A DNA stretch of 64,000 bases from Solenopsis invicta (GCF_016802725.1 NC_052679.1:7845001-7909000), one strand, 5' to 3'; counted from the stretch's first letter, positions 34,486 through 46,830 are shown. Notes: a model not told the origin generated them from the letters alone. Made by a program: numbers and translations.

Positions 34486-35271
34486 ATGGCTCAAAATTAA
34501 TTCTACGAAGAAGAGGAAGGACTACTATATGAGAAGCCCTGAAATAGTTGAGTAACAAAAAAATGATAAAAGTACTTGATATATTTATATAAACTAAACT
34601 TATAACTTTAAAAACTGTTTTCTCAAAACAGCATTTTTGCGGATAGTGTGCATAATATTTTTGTAATCATTGAACTAATTACCTTCAAACTTGGCCTACA
34701 TGTTCAGTAAACATTACTTTATCATTTGATGAACCAGAATATTGATAAGTTAGATAATTTTTTTTTACATAATAGAAATGGACAAATTTTTATAATAAAA
34801 ACATAGTTTTGATTTGAAAATTAATAACTTCCGCAATAATCATTTTTTAAAAATCTGGTTCATCAAACTGAAACTACAAGTGTATGGCCGTTTTATTTTT
34901 TTTGTTTCAAATTATCTGGAAGATCAATATCGTGCACGCCAGTAGATGAAGAACTTTGCGCAGCGTGATATTTAATCACATATAACTTCTCTATTTATAA
35001 TTAAAAATTAACAGAAAAACTGTACGTTCTAAACATAAATAAAAACATGATGCAAATTTTAAATTAATTGAATAGTTAGTTTCTGAAAAAAAAATCCTAA
35101 ATTTTACTATGTTTTTGGTTAAAAAAACCGAATTTCTCCTTAAAGATTATTTAATAATTATGCCCTTTGCTATTGCGGTGCTGTCAAAACAAATAAATAC
35201 GTATAAAGCAGACACATCATTATATGTATGTACATAAATGAAATCATTACCGTTTATTCCCGTGATTATCT
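34486..35271. other. AT-rich, no gene
   Basis: Nothing recognisable. Confidence 0.4.
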
Positions 35272-35279
35272 GTTAGATG

Positions 35280-36288
35280 CAAGAACCTGTCCAAAATAAA
35301 ATTTTGGTCAGATTACGGTGACAGTCAGAGATTATTTTCAATTTTTTGTTACGGTTTCGATTACGTTCATGTTACAGATAAGAGTAACGGTAACCGTTTC
35401 GATTTTGGTTTTTTTCGGTTACGATTACGGTTATAGATGTGCAATTACCTTTTGTAAAATTTAATAATATATAAAATAATAATGTATAAAAATAATACAC
35501 GTATAAATATTATATTATAAAAACTTCCTGTTTATTAGAACACTTTTTTAATATAAAAATGTTTAAAAATTAATAGAGGTTTCGGGTCATTCAAAATCTT
35601 TTTTTTTGTTTTACTTCATTCTTAGCAACTTGCAGCATTACTTGTCGTTTACTTGGTTTAATGTTTCTCTATAAAATAACATATTAATCTTATTCAAATT
35701 ATCATAATAAAAGCAAAGAAATAAAAAAATAACCCTCCATAGACACTCTGTAATATCGCTATTTATCAAAAACCTATAAGTAAACATCTACGGTCTTAAA
35801 AGTTCAATTAAAATTGTCAAACTTTTTTGGTACTCTAAAAGAGCCGGAAAATTGAAATATAATTTCAGCTTTAAAAATTTAGTTTTAACATTACAAAGAT
35901 CTTGTTCTATCATATTTATTATATGTTCACAAATTGAAAAAAAAATTAATTTTTAAAATCAACTACATATCTATAGAACGTTAAAAATATTTAAAAAAAA
36001 AGATGAAATATATATGTCGTGTATCTTTTTCTCTTAATCTTATCTCGTAAAGAGAAAAGTCTACACTGCACGTGCTTTTTCTCCTTTTTTTTTACTTGAT
36101 CTTCAGTATGATCTTTAACAGCATTTTAAAAAATGTGACCAAAAATCCGACTAAAAAAACCGGAAAAGTATTTTTGCTCAGGTTACAGTTACGGTCAATT
36201 AGCCTAAACAATATTTCGGTTTAGGTTTCGATCATAAAAAAAATCGGTTAGGATACGGTTATCGGTTTCAGTTCGGTCAGAGTCCCTG
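35280..36288. mobile_element. 1.0-kb hAT-like non-autonomous element
   Basis: It is flanked by perfect 8-bp repeats GTTAGATG (35272-35279 and 36289-36296). The ends are CAAGAACCTGTCC and, reversed, CAGGGACTCTGACC, and the subterminal regions carry many GGTTACGGTT-type motifs in both directions. This is the arrangement of hAT non-autonomous elements. There is no coding region. Confidence 0.8.
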
Positions 36289-36296
36289 GTTAGATG

Positions 36297-36722
36297 AAAC
36301 TTTGAAATCAAACCATTATCATTTTAAATTATACAATATTTTTTATCTATCACAATTAATATCGGAAAAAATTACTTTGATTAAATGCCTCTTCAGACTT
36401 GGAGATATATGTGGCAGAAAAATAATGCGTCCAAATTCTTATCCAATGTGCCCAAAATACGCATTGCGTATCGTGTGCGACAAACAAGTTTAGAGACCTA
36501 ACAATATATCAACAGCACGAAAATTCGTATCAAATTCATATATGAGAATCAGATTCTGATAATTGTTCAAGTAATTAAATATTGTCTTATATGGTAATGA
36601 AAGTAAATTATGAAAAGTTAATTTTATACTATTTATACTATTTTATACTATTTAGGAATTATTAATTGGCAAACACTAGTAATCTCGTAATCAAAATATA
36701 GATTAAAATATATTATACTTAC
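36297..36722. other. Intronic AT-rich sequence
   Basis: Probably intron of the RBM24-like gene on the minus strand. No further exon is visible. Confidence 0.4.
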
Positions 36723-36849
36723 ATGTTTGCAAGTTATCTCTGGGCTTAGCTCCGGGAATGGCCAAATTTACTTTTGTTTTACGACCATCGATAATAGGAT
36801 TGGAATCTTTGCATGCTCTCTCCGCGGCCGATCTGTCTCTCATGACGAC
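36723..36849 (-). CDS. RBM24: Exon of RBM24/RBM38-like RNA-binding protein
   Basis: This 127-base exon lies between a good acceptor (TATGTACATAG) and a consensus donor (GTAAGT at 36722-36717). It encodes the second half of an RRM: VVMRDRSAAERACKDSN then PIIDGRKTKVNLAIPGAKPR. This matches the AAERACKDPNPIIDGRK-NVNLA-GAKPR segment of vertebrate RBM24 and RBM38 almost residue for residue. These proteins bind GU-rich RNA and regulate splicing and mRNA stability in muscle. The exon holds 42 codons plus one base. The preceding exon (RNP1, TDR-TGKSRGYGF) should lie at higher coordinates and the C-terminal exons at lower ones, but none was found, so the gene has introns of many kilobases filled with transposons. 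Confidence 0.85.
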
Positions 36850-37710
36850 CTATGTACATAGAATAAATTCACTATTTATTGATAAGCTCGGATATGTATT
36901 CTATACGTACTTTCTAAATTGCTCAAATAGTTCGTAAATGATTTTCATTTTCTGTTCAACGAATATCTTGAAAAACAAAATAATTTATTTTAATTCTTAC
37001 TCACATTTAGAAATAAGAGGGGTGACGGGGGCGAAGGGCGGTTACAAAATAATTGGTAACCAATTATTGTACAACTTGAAATGAAAATGTTACAGCTTTA
37101 CTTTGACATTAATAAGGAACAAAATTTATTAATAACTTTCGCTAAATCTAATCGGCTTTAGCAGTAGGTCTATATCGGTTCGAATCCAGGAGCAACAAGG
37201 CGGGAGGGAGGGTGAAGTGTGCGGGGGAACTGTGAGGGAACTCAAAACAGGAGTGCTTTGTCGGCGGCGGCATACCTATACACGTGATCAGGTAACCGCC
37301 GTTGGGGGGGGGGGATGGAGGAGAGAAACCCTCGGTGTCCAAATTTGAACCGGCCTATTATTCGCGATGAATTTCGTGGACGCGGGCGGGTCTAACGTTT
37401 TTTTTATAAAAGCAGTAGTTTTAAATATTTTTTTTATAAAAACAGTAGTTAAAGAAAAATTTAAGATTGTTAACTCTTGCAAGTTGCAAATAAAGAATAT
37501 TATTCTGTATGTTATTTTAGACTTGGTTTGTGATGATTCACAAACCTAGGTTTTGAATTTCAGCGTGACACAGTCGTGTTTTACGTTGTAGTATCTTTGA
37601 ATAAGATATAAATGTTATTGTGGAAAGTATTTCTTATCGAGGTTTGTCAAACCGTAGCGTTAAAGAAAAACGGCTGTTCGCGCAAACGTTTCGAACGATT
37701 CAACATGAGC
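36850..37710. other. No gene seen
   Basis: A GC-richer patch with a run of about 12 G lies at 37140-37340. This is probably RBM24-like intron. Confidence 0.4.
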
Positions 37711-38024
37711 TACAGGACACGTCTAGAGTAGGGCGGAGCAAAAGATGGTGAAAGAGGAGAGGTCGGCAATGGCAATACAACAATATGATTATACGGCGTG
37801 CTGCACCGGTTTTCTGCAGCAGCTGCCATCGTTTGGGGAAACAATCTGGCTTGGGAACCGACGCTTCTTCGATCCTCTCGACCCATTAAATTTTTTTCGG
37901 GGTTTTCAAGAGTGGCAGCTGCTGCAGAAAATCGATGCAGCACGCCGTATAATCATATTGTTGTATTGCCATCGCCGACCTCTCCTCTTTCACTATCTTT
38001 CGTTCTGCCTTACACGTCCTGTTC
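37711..38024. repeat. Foldback with arms of about 110 bp
   Basis: The left arm (about 37711-37835) and right arm (about 37905-38024) are near-perfect reverse complements (for example GGCAATACAACAATATGATT against AATCATATTGTTGTATTGCC) around a loop of about 70 bp. A transcript would form a long hairpin. It abuts the next element directly. Confidence 0.88.
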
Positions 38025-39179
38025 CATACAACACAGAGAGATTGCAGGAACATTGCAGAATGATTTCATTGAAATATTGTAATATTGCATTTTTATTGCA
38101 AAACATTGCTGCAACATTGCTGGAAGATTGCAGCAACATTAAGATGTCCGCTTTTTGAAATATTGCGTTGAAACATTCCATTTTTCCAAAATATTCACAT
38201 AAATATTATTACACCACATAATTCCAATGAACAAAACAATATTTGTGTAACATTTTAAAAAACATTTTTCGCAAAAAAAAATCTTGGGAATATTTTTCGG
38301 AAATTTCCAAGCGGTCACCCATCCAAGTTGCGACTCTGGTGAACGTTGCTTGACTTCCGTGATTGCTGCAAATTGATACCTCATGATGACCTGTAAACAC
38401 TTTATGCTGATATGTGTATATAACTGGTAGATCAAGTCAATACACGTTATCGAAAAAATAAAATATGTATAATTAAAGCACAGTATTTATATAAACAAAT
38501 ATAAAATTATAACTTTTTTTACTAATTTCGCAAATGCAGAATAGCATTTGGAATAACTTTTCTGTTATTTGTTTAAATAAGAATGTAATTAGAAAATATA
38601 TATCAATATAATACAATAATTAAATTAAATATGAAAAAATTTGTATTAAAAAAACAAATAAAAATTATTGTTTGTTCATTGGGCTGTAGATCGAGGTTTC
38701 TTCATATATGAAGCTATTTCGTCTATTGATATAAATATTTATGTTCCTTAACAATATTGTTATGCACATAGCACCACAGGATCGCATGCTTTTTTCTAGA
38801 TTTCTTAGAGTCAACATTTGTAAGATGTCTGCAGACGTCGATTTGCAGTCAACTTTGAAAGCCTGACTTGGATGAGTCGACTTACAGTTGATATATGGAC
38901 GGTTGCACTGTTAGAGAATGTAGAGATTCAGCGGAAAATTTAGTAATAATTATGGATGAGTTAATTTAATATATTATTATACACGAATATTCTCTTTATT
39001 GCCACTACTTTATTAAAAAATTATGATATTGCAATGTTTCCGGAATATTATCGCATATGTCATGCGATGTTGCAAGCATATTGTTAATTTATGTTTCTGC
39101 AATGTCTCCGTAATATCGCATTGCAATCTGCAACATTGCAACATTGCTGCAATGTTGCTGCAATTTTCTGTGCTGTATG
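38025..39179 (-). mobile_element. TTGCAGCAAT-word element with 5S-like core
   Basis: The ends CATACAACACAG and (reversed) CATACAGCACAG form short inverted repeats. Both arms are built from GCAACATTGCAG and AATATTGC words. The core (about 38290-38610) contains a 5S-like segment and matches the core of the element at 32191-33265 in reverse. It is noncoding. Confidence 0.65.
38301..38380 (-). pseudogene. 5S rRNA-derived segment
   Basis: On the minus strand, GAAGTCAAGCAACGTTCACC and CAACTTGGATGGGTGACCGC follow the 5S consensus more closely than the 33 kb copy does, including GGTGACCGCTTGGAAA of the box C region. The ends of 5S are missing. Confidence 0.78.
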
Positions 39180-39637
39180 AGTAAATACGCATTCATACAC
39201 ATATGCACGTTTTAAACGTGCCGCATGTTGGAGCCAAAATGGCGGAATGATTGCGGTACTTTATAAATCTAGTGACTTTACAAAAAACAAACTAGTTGCC
39301 ATGCCGGCATTAGTCGCCAAATTCTTGCATCATTAGCTGGCAGCACTAGTGCTTCGTTATAAATTACATATCTTTAATTTACACAAATGAATAATAGTCA
39401 ACATTTGTGCTAAATAATACGTACATAAGTATTTAATTTCATTTAATTAATAATTTTCTAACATTTCTTATTTTTATAGAATAATTTTTATATTCTCTAC
39501 TTTTCTAACCTACGAAACATATCATACATGTTTTCAATAATAGAAGAAAGTGATTTATTTACAATTACTTTAATTTATATACATTTATATACAGATTCAT
39601 TATATACTTTATTAAGAACATTTTATTTATACACTTT
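39180..39637. other. No gene seen
   Basis: AT-rich sequence without recognisable features. Confidence 0.4.
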
Positions 39638-39641
39638 TTAA

Positions 39642-40614
39642 CCCTTAAACACACCGATCCTATAAAATACGGAAACACATTTTTGGGTCTAAGAGACTTT
39701 TCAACTTTGAGAAGCTATAACTTTACACTCAATATTTTTCTAGAATTTTTTTTTTAAACAAAAGTTTAAAATCTCAGGAGTGTGACTGCACAATCAACAT
39801 TGCCGAAAAATAATTTATTGTGAAGTTATAAAAGCAAAAACACTAAGCAAAAATGAGAAATTGGTAAAAAATTCACTTTTTCTTCAAAAAATCATATCTT
39901 TGCAACAAAAAACGTTTAAGGACTTTAAAATACGGCGTTTTAAAGCTAAAGAGTCACACTTTCAAAATAAAATTTGGAAAAGTCATTCCTTTTAAAAAGT
40001 ATAATTATGTAACATGGAGATTATAAGGTATTTTGGGGCATCTAAAAATCTACTTAAAAAAAAAAATCATATCTTTGCAACAAAAAACTTTGAAGAACTT
40101 TACAATACGGCGTTTTAAAGCTAAAGATTCATACTTTAAAAAAAATTATATTATTGTTATTTCTATTAAAAAATGTACTTATGTAACAAGGCGAATATGA
40201 GGTATTTTTGATTAAATCGTGTCTAAAATTAAAAATTGATATGTTTCATGATATATTTCGGAAAAATTCTTTTTTCTACAACATTTTATAGTATTCCAAC
40301 TTTAAACAGAGTATATGCGAGTAACATCCGCAAACCGACCTGTTCGAACGTATTTTGTCCAGTCTTTTGTAAAATACTCACAAAAAATGTTTCACTTACA
40401 CACTATATGGGTCGCATTGACCTTAACAAAACTTTGCTGCCGTGCCGTTCGAATTCTAGTTGACCAAAAAAGTTGATCAACCATATTAATCGAAAGAGGA
40501 GATTTCAAACTTTTTTTACGTCTTGGTCCGAACCTCCTATCTCATTCCGTCTTCACATAGCAAGCGTTCGAATCTTCATATGGGGTCTCTCAGACCCACT
40601 TACGTGTTTAAGGG
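39642..40614. mobile_element. piggyBac-like non-autonomous element
   Basis: It is flanked by TTAA (39638-39641 and 40615-40618), with inverted ends CCCTTAAACAC and GTGTTTAAGGG. TTAA duplication with CCY ends is the mark of the piggyBac superfamily. Inside, a segment of about 177 bp is present twice in tandem (starts near 39887 and 40064, TCATATCTTTGCAACAAAAA). There is no coding region. Confidence 0.82.
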
Positions 40615-40618
40615 TTAA

Positions 40619-41869
40619 TTATATTTTATTATTTATATTTACAGCTTCTTCAATCACCTGCTATAATCATAATTTCTATTCATTTCATAATCTTGGTGAT
40701 AATTATCTGTATAATGGCTTAAGCTCTGATCATCAAAAGTTGCTTTAAATATTGTAAGTACATTACAATACTATCAATAGTGATTTTTACTGTGTTTTTA
40801 ACCTTGCATGCTGTCAAAACTTTCTCCTGTGCATTCACAAATTTTTGTTTTCATGCGTCGGTTCATACATCTAGCTTTGTTGTTTTTATTTATTATTTTG
40901 CATTGACTTATCTTTTTCTTATCTACAAGCAATCCTTTTCTTATTTCTTGTTTGTCGTCTCTTCTCAATTTGTATTCTATTGTTTTCTAATTTTAAATAT
41001 TTATTTCATATTTACAATTTATGCATCAATCGCAGCTATTATAACATCAAAATAAATTTCCATCTTCGCCTAAATTTGCTGCTTGCTATCTGTATCGGAA
41101 ACTGTGTAAGTGTAATGTACATAATATTTCATACATTAATTTAATTATTAAACAAGTATTATAAAGTAACTACTAAATTTAATTAGGTTTTGAAGTTTTC
41201 ATGTATTTTGTAGTTTTAATTTTTACAATAGAAAGTTAAATAATCAGAAAAAACAATTTTGTGGTCTTTTAACATAATAAAATGTTTATATTTATAAATC
41301 TATTACATTTTAAATAAGTTAGTAAGTCATTTTTCTTCTTTACTTTTCTAAAATCGATCACTTTTATCCAATCTATTTATAAATAATAAAGTAAAATATG
41401 CATCTTTATATCTGGCTTTCAAAAAATGCCAAAGAAAAATTACAAAATAAAAAAATAATTTGTTATGTATTGGTATGTATTGTTTCTCCTTCTCTCTCTA
41501 CTTATTACATATTTTTCATTTTTTTTACAAAACATCATAGAAGTTTGACTCAAAATATATACTAATTTTAGTAAATATCTGAAATAAATTCGGTTTGGTT
41601 GGGTAGATGTGTGTGTTTGTGTGTGCATAGCAAGCATTGTTTAACGTCTAAACTAGAATAATCTCTTAAATTAGGCCGATCAATTTATTCGTCGTATCTT
41701 TGCCAGATTATAATAAATTGTGAAGTGTAAGGCATACATTTTTACATTTTTTTTTTTATTATTGTTAAAAAACACTAAAGCATTTTTTAGCATTTTTTTT
41801 CTTAGTGTATAATTGAAGAAGAGCGATTGTAATATAGTATAATAATTTTATCTGCAGAATAGCTTTAAA
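40619..41869. other. AT-rich, no gene
   Basis: Only low-complexity frames are seen. The last part may be the promoter or leader of the transposase-like gene that follows. Confidence 0.4.
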
Positions 41870-44223
41870 ATGTCAAGAAAAAGAAAAGCGAAAGATACTC
41901 CTATATCTGAAAGACATATTAGAAGATTAGCACATCAACGTATGGAAGAAGATTTGCGTGATATTGATACATTTTCAACTTCTAGTCAAGATAATGATTC
42001 TAAAAATGAAGCAGTATCTACCACACTTTTAATAAAAATTGAAAATATAAAAAATAAAAATATTAGTTCCAAATCGACAGAAGAAGATACCATATCCGAA
42101 CAATCGTCTATGCAAAGTGAAAATTTGCAATCACAAATTCAAAGTAGCATCCAATCTTCAATAATCAATGTTCCACTGCATATATGCTACATCGATTTAA
42201 ATTATACACGAAAGTGACAACTCTGATGTTCAACAATTAAACGTAGATGCTTCTGTCTTACATCATTCAGATGGTGAAAATAATAATGATTTAGACGATG
42301 AGAGTGGTATCTCTGAGGATGACGTTTATCGTTATAGCGATAGTGACGCAGAAAGCATTCCTGACATCGAAAGTAGTGACGATGAAGATGTATATGACTT
42401 TTTTAATCTAGTGATAAAAGTTTCGAAAAGAAATTGCTGAATGGGCAATAAATTTTCAAATAAAACATAATGCTATTGCTGCATTATTAATCATTCTAAA
42501 GAAATATACCGATACGGTTTTTCCCAAAGACTCTCGTACTTTATTAAAAACAGCTAGAGTAACAAATATTGTTAATATAGAAAATGGACAATACTGTCAC
42601 TTGGGAGTTAAAAATTTTGTTCAAACAGTAATTGAATGTAAAATTTTACACAAATTTGATTAATCTTCCGTTAATATTGATGGTGCTCCGATTATAAGAA
42701 GATCAAATGAAAAAGGTCTATAACTAATTTTACTGAAAGATCTTCTTTTAAATATTGTACACTTTTCTGGAGTTTATTATGGTGAAAACAAACCTGAAGA
42801 TAAAAACAATCTGTTAAGATCGTTCGTAGAAGAAGCAAAACAACTTATAAATGATGGATTCTTGCATAATGGCAAAATGTACAAAGACTTCATTAAAATT
42901 ACAAATTGCGATGCTCCGGCTAAATCGTACGTTTTGTGCACAAAGTATCCCTCTGGCTATTTTAGTTGTAGTATTGAGGGTGATTGCGAAAACTCTGTAT
43001 GCTGTCCAGTTAAAACCTTTAAAAGTCTTTGGAAGCTATGTAACTAGATTTACTAAGATTTACTAAGATTTACTAAGATTTACTAAGATCTGATAATGAT
43101 TTTCAAAATTTTAAGTACTTAGGCGATTATCAACGTGGATCTACAATTTTAAATGAATTGCCTAAAGTAGGCTTAGTTTCTAATGTAACTTTAGATTGTA
43201 TGCACTTGGTTTATCTTGGTATTATAAAACAGTTAATGCGACATTGGATTGGTGATAAAGGCAGAAGGAATAAAATGTATAAACTATCTGCAGAACAAAT
43301 AGCATTAGTTTCAGAAAGGTTAGAAAATTTAAAGTATGTATGTACTACCTTTCGAATCTAACAGACGCTCAAGATCATTAAAATATTATAAAATTTGGAA
43401 GGCCACTGAATTCAGACATTTTCTGATTTAGTTTGGTCCGGTTGTATTAAAGATATTTTGAAATCAAAAGTTTATGAACATTTTTTAAAATTACACACTG
43501 CAATTGTTATATTATCAAACAAAGTGCTAATACAAAACATTGAAAATATTAAATTTGCTGAAAATTTATTACTTTATTTTGTTTACGATTTTCAAAAGAT
43601 TTATGGTCGTGGAAATGTAACATATAATGTTCACAATTTGATACATTTAAGTAAAGATATACAAAAGTTTGGTCCTCTCGATTTCTATAGCGCCTTCCCA
43701 TTTGAAAATTATATTTGCTCTTTAAAAAAATTTTTTAGAAAAGGAGAGAAGTCGTTGCAACAACTTGCAAGAAGAATTGGAGAGTATGAATTAGTTCATA
43801 ATTTTAAAAAGTGCTTTGATAATAATGATATTCGATTTGAGAAACAATATTATAATGGAATGTTAACTACCGATCATCAATACGAATCGCAGTTTAAAAT
43901 GTTAATAACACCATCATGTAAAATAGATATTAGTGATGACAGAAATAATTGTGTGATTTTAAAAAATGGATCTATTGTTAATATTTTGAATATTGCTAAA
44001 AGTAATGATATTGTATACATCATAGAAAAAAAAGTTAAAGAATAAAAACCAATTATTTATCATAAATGGTTTACCAAGCGATTCTTTGGGCATTAAAATT
44101 GTAAAAGAGTCTGAAAACTGTATTAAAAGTTGGTCTTTAGATTGCATAAATGCTAAAGTATTTAAAATTCCCTGTGCAGGAAATGTTTATGTAATTAACC
44201 TATTCGTTAATTCATACAATTGA
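41870..44223 (+). pseudogene. CACTA/CMC-like (Tnp2-type) transposase, decayed
   Basis: It starts MSRKRKAKDTPISERHIRR and has an acidic Ser/Asp-rich N-terminal part to about 42410. Then follow a WAINFQIKHNAIAALLIILKK segment with FPKDSRTLLKT (about 42530), an INIDGAP-like site (about 42680), ITNCDAPAKSYVLCTKYPSGYF (about 42900), a GSTILNELPKVGLVSNVTLDCMHLVYLGIIKQL core (about 43150) and a C-terminal part with YNVHNLIHLSKDIQKFGPLD and FPFENYI (about 43640-43720). I recognise the block order as the 'transposase domain-containing' family abundant in ants; the CMC label is moderate. Stops at about 42220 and 42660 and several frame shifts inactivate it. A Penelope-like element follows directly. Confidence 0.6.
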
Positions 44224-44358
44224 AACATTTGAAAAATAAAATTGTATATTAAATAAAATATGTTAGCATAATCAAATTAAAATTAATTTAGAGAAAAGTG
44301 AGCTCAAGAGCCACGCAGGATGTCGGATGCAAATAAATAATAAAAATCTTCAATGTCA

Positions 44359-44395
44359 GGCAAACGTTTCGACCTTTAATAACGGTCTTCCTCAG
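44359..44395 (-). ncRNA. Hammerhead-like core, left copy
   Basis: On the minus strand CTGAGGA, a short GACC/GGTC stem and GAAAC occur in order, as in hammerhead ribozyme cores known from Penelope-like elements. The outer stems were not verified. Confidence 0.45.
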
Positions 44396-45029
44396 TGATA
44401 ATACAATTCTATAAAACAACAATCGGACTAATTAAGATATTAATTTATCACAATAAACAAATAAAGAACAGAAATAAGAAATAAAAACAAGTTACCGAAT
44501 AGATAGAGATTGTGCAAAACCGCGGTATACATCTTACTACAACGTCTTAGAATAAAAATATTATGAAAGACCTCACAGAGCGTGTGCCGAGACAAGAGTT
44601 TTGTGAAACCACATAGTTGGTTGCTGACAAATAAATAAATAAATAAGAGAAAGATATTAAAATGATGACTTTAAAACTTGTGGCAAACAACCATAAAAAT
44701 TAATTAATTAAAAAAAGTGAACAAAGAAAAAATCAATAAAAAATTAAATAAATAAATAAAAAAGAATAAAAATGGAAACTGTCATTAGATAGGAACAAGT
44801 CATTAGATATAAAATTGTAAAAAAAAACGCTTATATAAATTAATGTAAATTCAACAAAAAGGAAATAAGCCAAAGCAAAAATTATATACAAAATACTTCT
44901 AAGCACCAAAACTCGTGTCACAGCCTTGAGATAGGATGTTACATCTCGGTGAGATTAGATAATAATAAGGACCAAAACGAGATAGCCTGGGTGGCCCTAA
45001 CGGAAGGAATAGAAAAAGGAGGGGTGATG

Positions 45030-46626
45030 AACCTAAGAAGGGGGAATACGCTCGAGGATAGGAAGATACGCATCCGAGAGAAGTTCCGTGTCGCTTTGTT
45101 TATTGAGTCCGTGCATTTGATTTTTGATGTGTAGCATCTCAGATATGGATCTTTTGACATAAGTTGGTTCCTTGTCTAAAATTTCCATGTTCTCTCAATC
45201 GAATTCGTGATTTTCTCCGATGCGGTATAGCGAAATAACTGAAGGAGAACTGGCTTTTTTAATGTCTGCTTTATGTTCGCTAACTCTTGTTTTTAATTGG
45301 CGTTTTGTTTGTCTCACGTAAGAAGAATCGCAGTCTTTACAGTTAATTTTATAAACTACGTTAGTACAAGAAAGACGCTCTATATGATCTTTGCCAGTAG
45401 TTATAAATTTGTTCAATTTGGAAGGGATTGTGAACGCAACACTGCAGTCGAACTTACATGAGAAAGACGAAAATTTTTCTGATACGGACTCAATGTAAGG
45501 GATCGTAAAAAATCTTCTCACACGTTTATCATCCACCTAGGTGTCATCTTTATAAAAAAGGTGTTTGAATCTGAAATTTATCATAGAGAAGATAAAATTT
45601 AAAGGATAGTTATTTTCCAATAAAATGTTAACTAAAATTGTGAAGTTCTTACGGTGGAATTGAGGATGTGATAAAAATAGTAATTTGTCAACCATACCAA
45701 AAATAACACCCTTTTTATGACATAGGGGATGATGTGAGAAAAAATTTAAGTATCTTCCTGAGAAAGTTGGTTTGCGATATTGATCGAAAATAATTATTCA
45801 CATTTATAAGCATAACATCAAGAAAACTGATTTTCCCATCGATCTCTCTCTCCATGGTGAATTCTAAACGGTCATGCATGGAATTAAACGTGTCAAGGAT
45901 GCCCAATAGCGAGTTAGCCGGGGCTAATATAATGTCATCTACATATCTGCAGTAAAAAGGTAGATGAAAAGAAAGAAGTTTTAACGCCTTGCACTCCAGA
46001 TCCTGCATGACCAAATCCGCCAAGATAGGAGACAACGGTGATCCCATCGGCAGACCGAAGATCTGTTTATAACAAGTATTATTAAATTTAAAATACATGG
46101 AATCAATTATTAAATTTAAAGCTTTGAGAAATTCATTAACCGGAATAGTAGTGTTTTTTGAAATCAGATCCCATCTGGTCGTGACGGTTTCCATCGTTAA
46201 GTTTTTTGGGACATTGGTGAAAAGAGACACGACGTCCAATGACACTAAGATGTGATCCGATTCCACGTGAAGACCATTGAAATTATTAACCAAATGGAAA
46301 CTATTTTTAACGAAACTATCTGCCTCTGGTATACTGTTATAAATCATGTTATGTAAAAAATAAGCCAAAGAGTATACAGGGCTATTTATGGAAGAAATTA
46401 TAATTCTTAAGGGATTGTTAGGTTTATGGATCTTCGGCAAACCGTAGGCTCTCGGCAAAACACCGTCCGTTGTTAATATACTATATGTATGTTGTTCAAT
46501 AAAACCTGTTTCTTTCCACCGAGAGAGAAGAGAACGAGCCTCTTTGGTTAATTTTTGAATCGGATCTTTTGATAATTTGGTTTCACAAAACTCTTGTCTC
46601 GGCACACGCTCTGTGAAGTCTTTCAT
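45030..46626 (-). pseudogene. Penelope RT with GIY-YIG-like C-terminus, decayed
   Basis: The readable part starts MKDFTERVPRQEF at 46626, which lies well inside a normal Penelope protein, so the 5' end is truncated. RT motifs follow: YGLPKIHKPNNPLR, SLDVVSLFTNVP (catalytic Asp), GLPMGSPLSPILADL and CRYVDDIIL. After shifts near 45760-45540 comes the linker FTIPYIESVSEKF and a GIY-YIG-type segment, VVYKINCKDCDSSY then VRQTKRQLKTRVSEHK, in which the usual Gly of YVGQT is Arg. A stop (TGA in the place of a Trp codon) follows at about 45195, and the frame then continues to about 45030. It is inactive. Confidence 0.9.
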
Positions 46627-46793
46627 AATATTTTTATTCTAAAACGTTGTAGTAAGATGTACACCGCGGTTTTGCACAATCTCTATCTATTCGGTAACTT
46701 GTTTTCATTTCTTATTTCTGTTCTTTATTTGTTTATTGTGATAAATTCATATCTTAATTAGTGCGATTGTTGTTTTATAGAATTGTATTATCA

Positions 46794-46830
46794 CTGAGGA
46801 AGACCGTCATTAAAGGTCGAAACGTTTGCC
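46794..46830 (+). ncRNA. Hammerhead-like core, right copy
   Basis: CTGAGGA (46794-46800), a GACC...GGTC stem II and GAAAC (46819-46823) are in order. This copy is on the strand opposite to the RT frame. The left copy is its inverse. Self-cleavage is not shown. Confidence 0.45.

Noticed and set aside
37160..37200. GGTTCGAATCC, a perfect tRNA box B
   Set aside because: No matching acceptor stem or box A lies at the right distance on either strand, so no tRNA was called.
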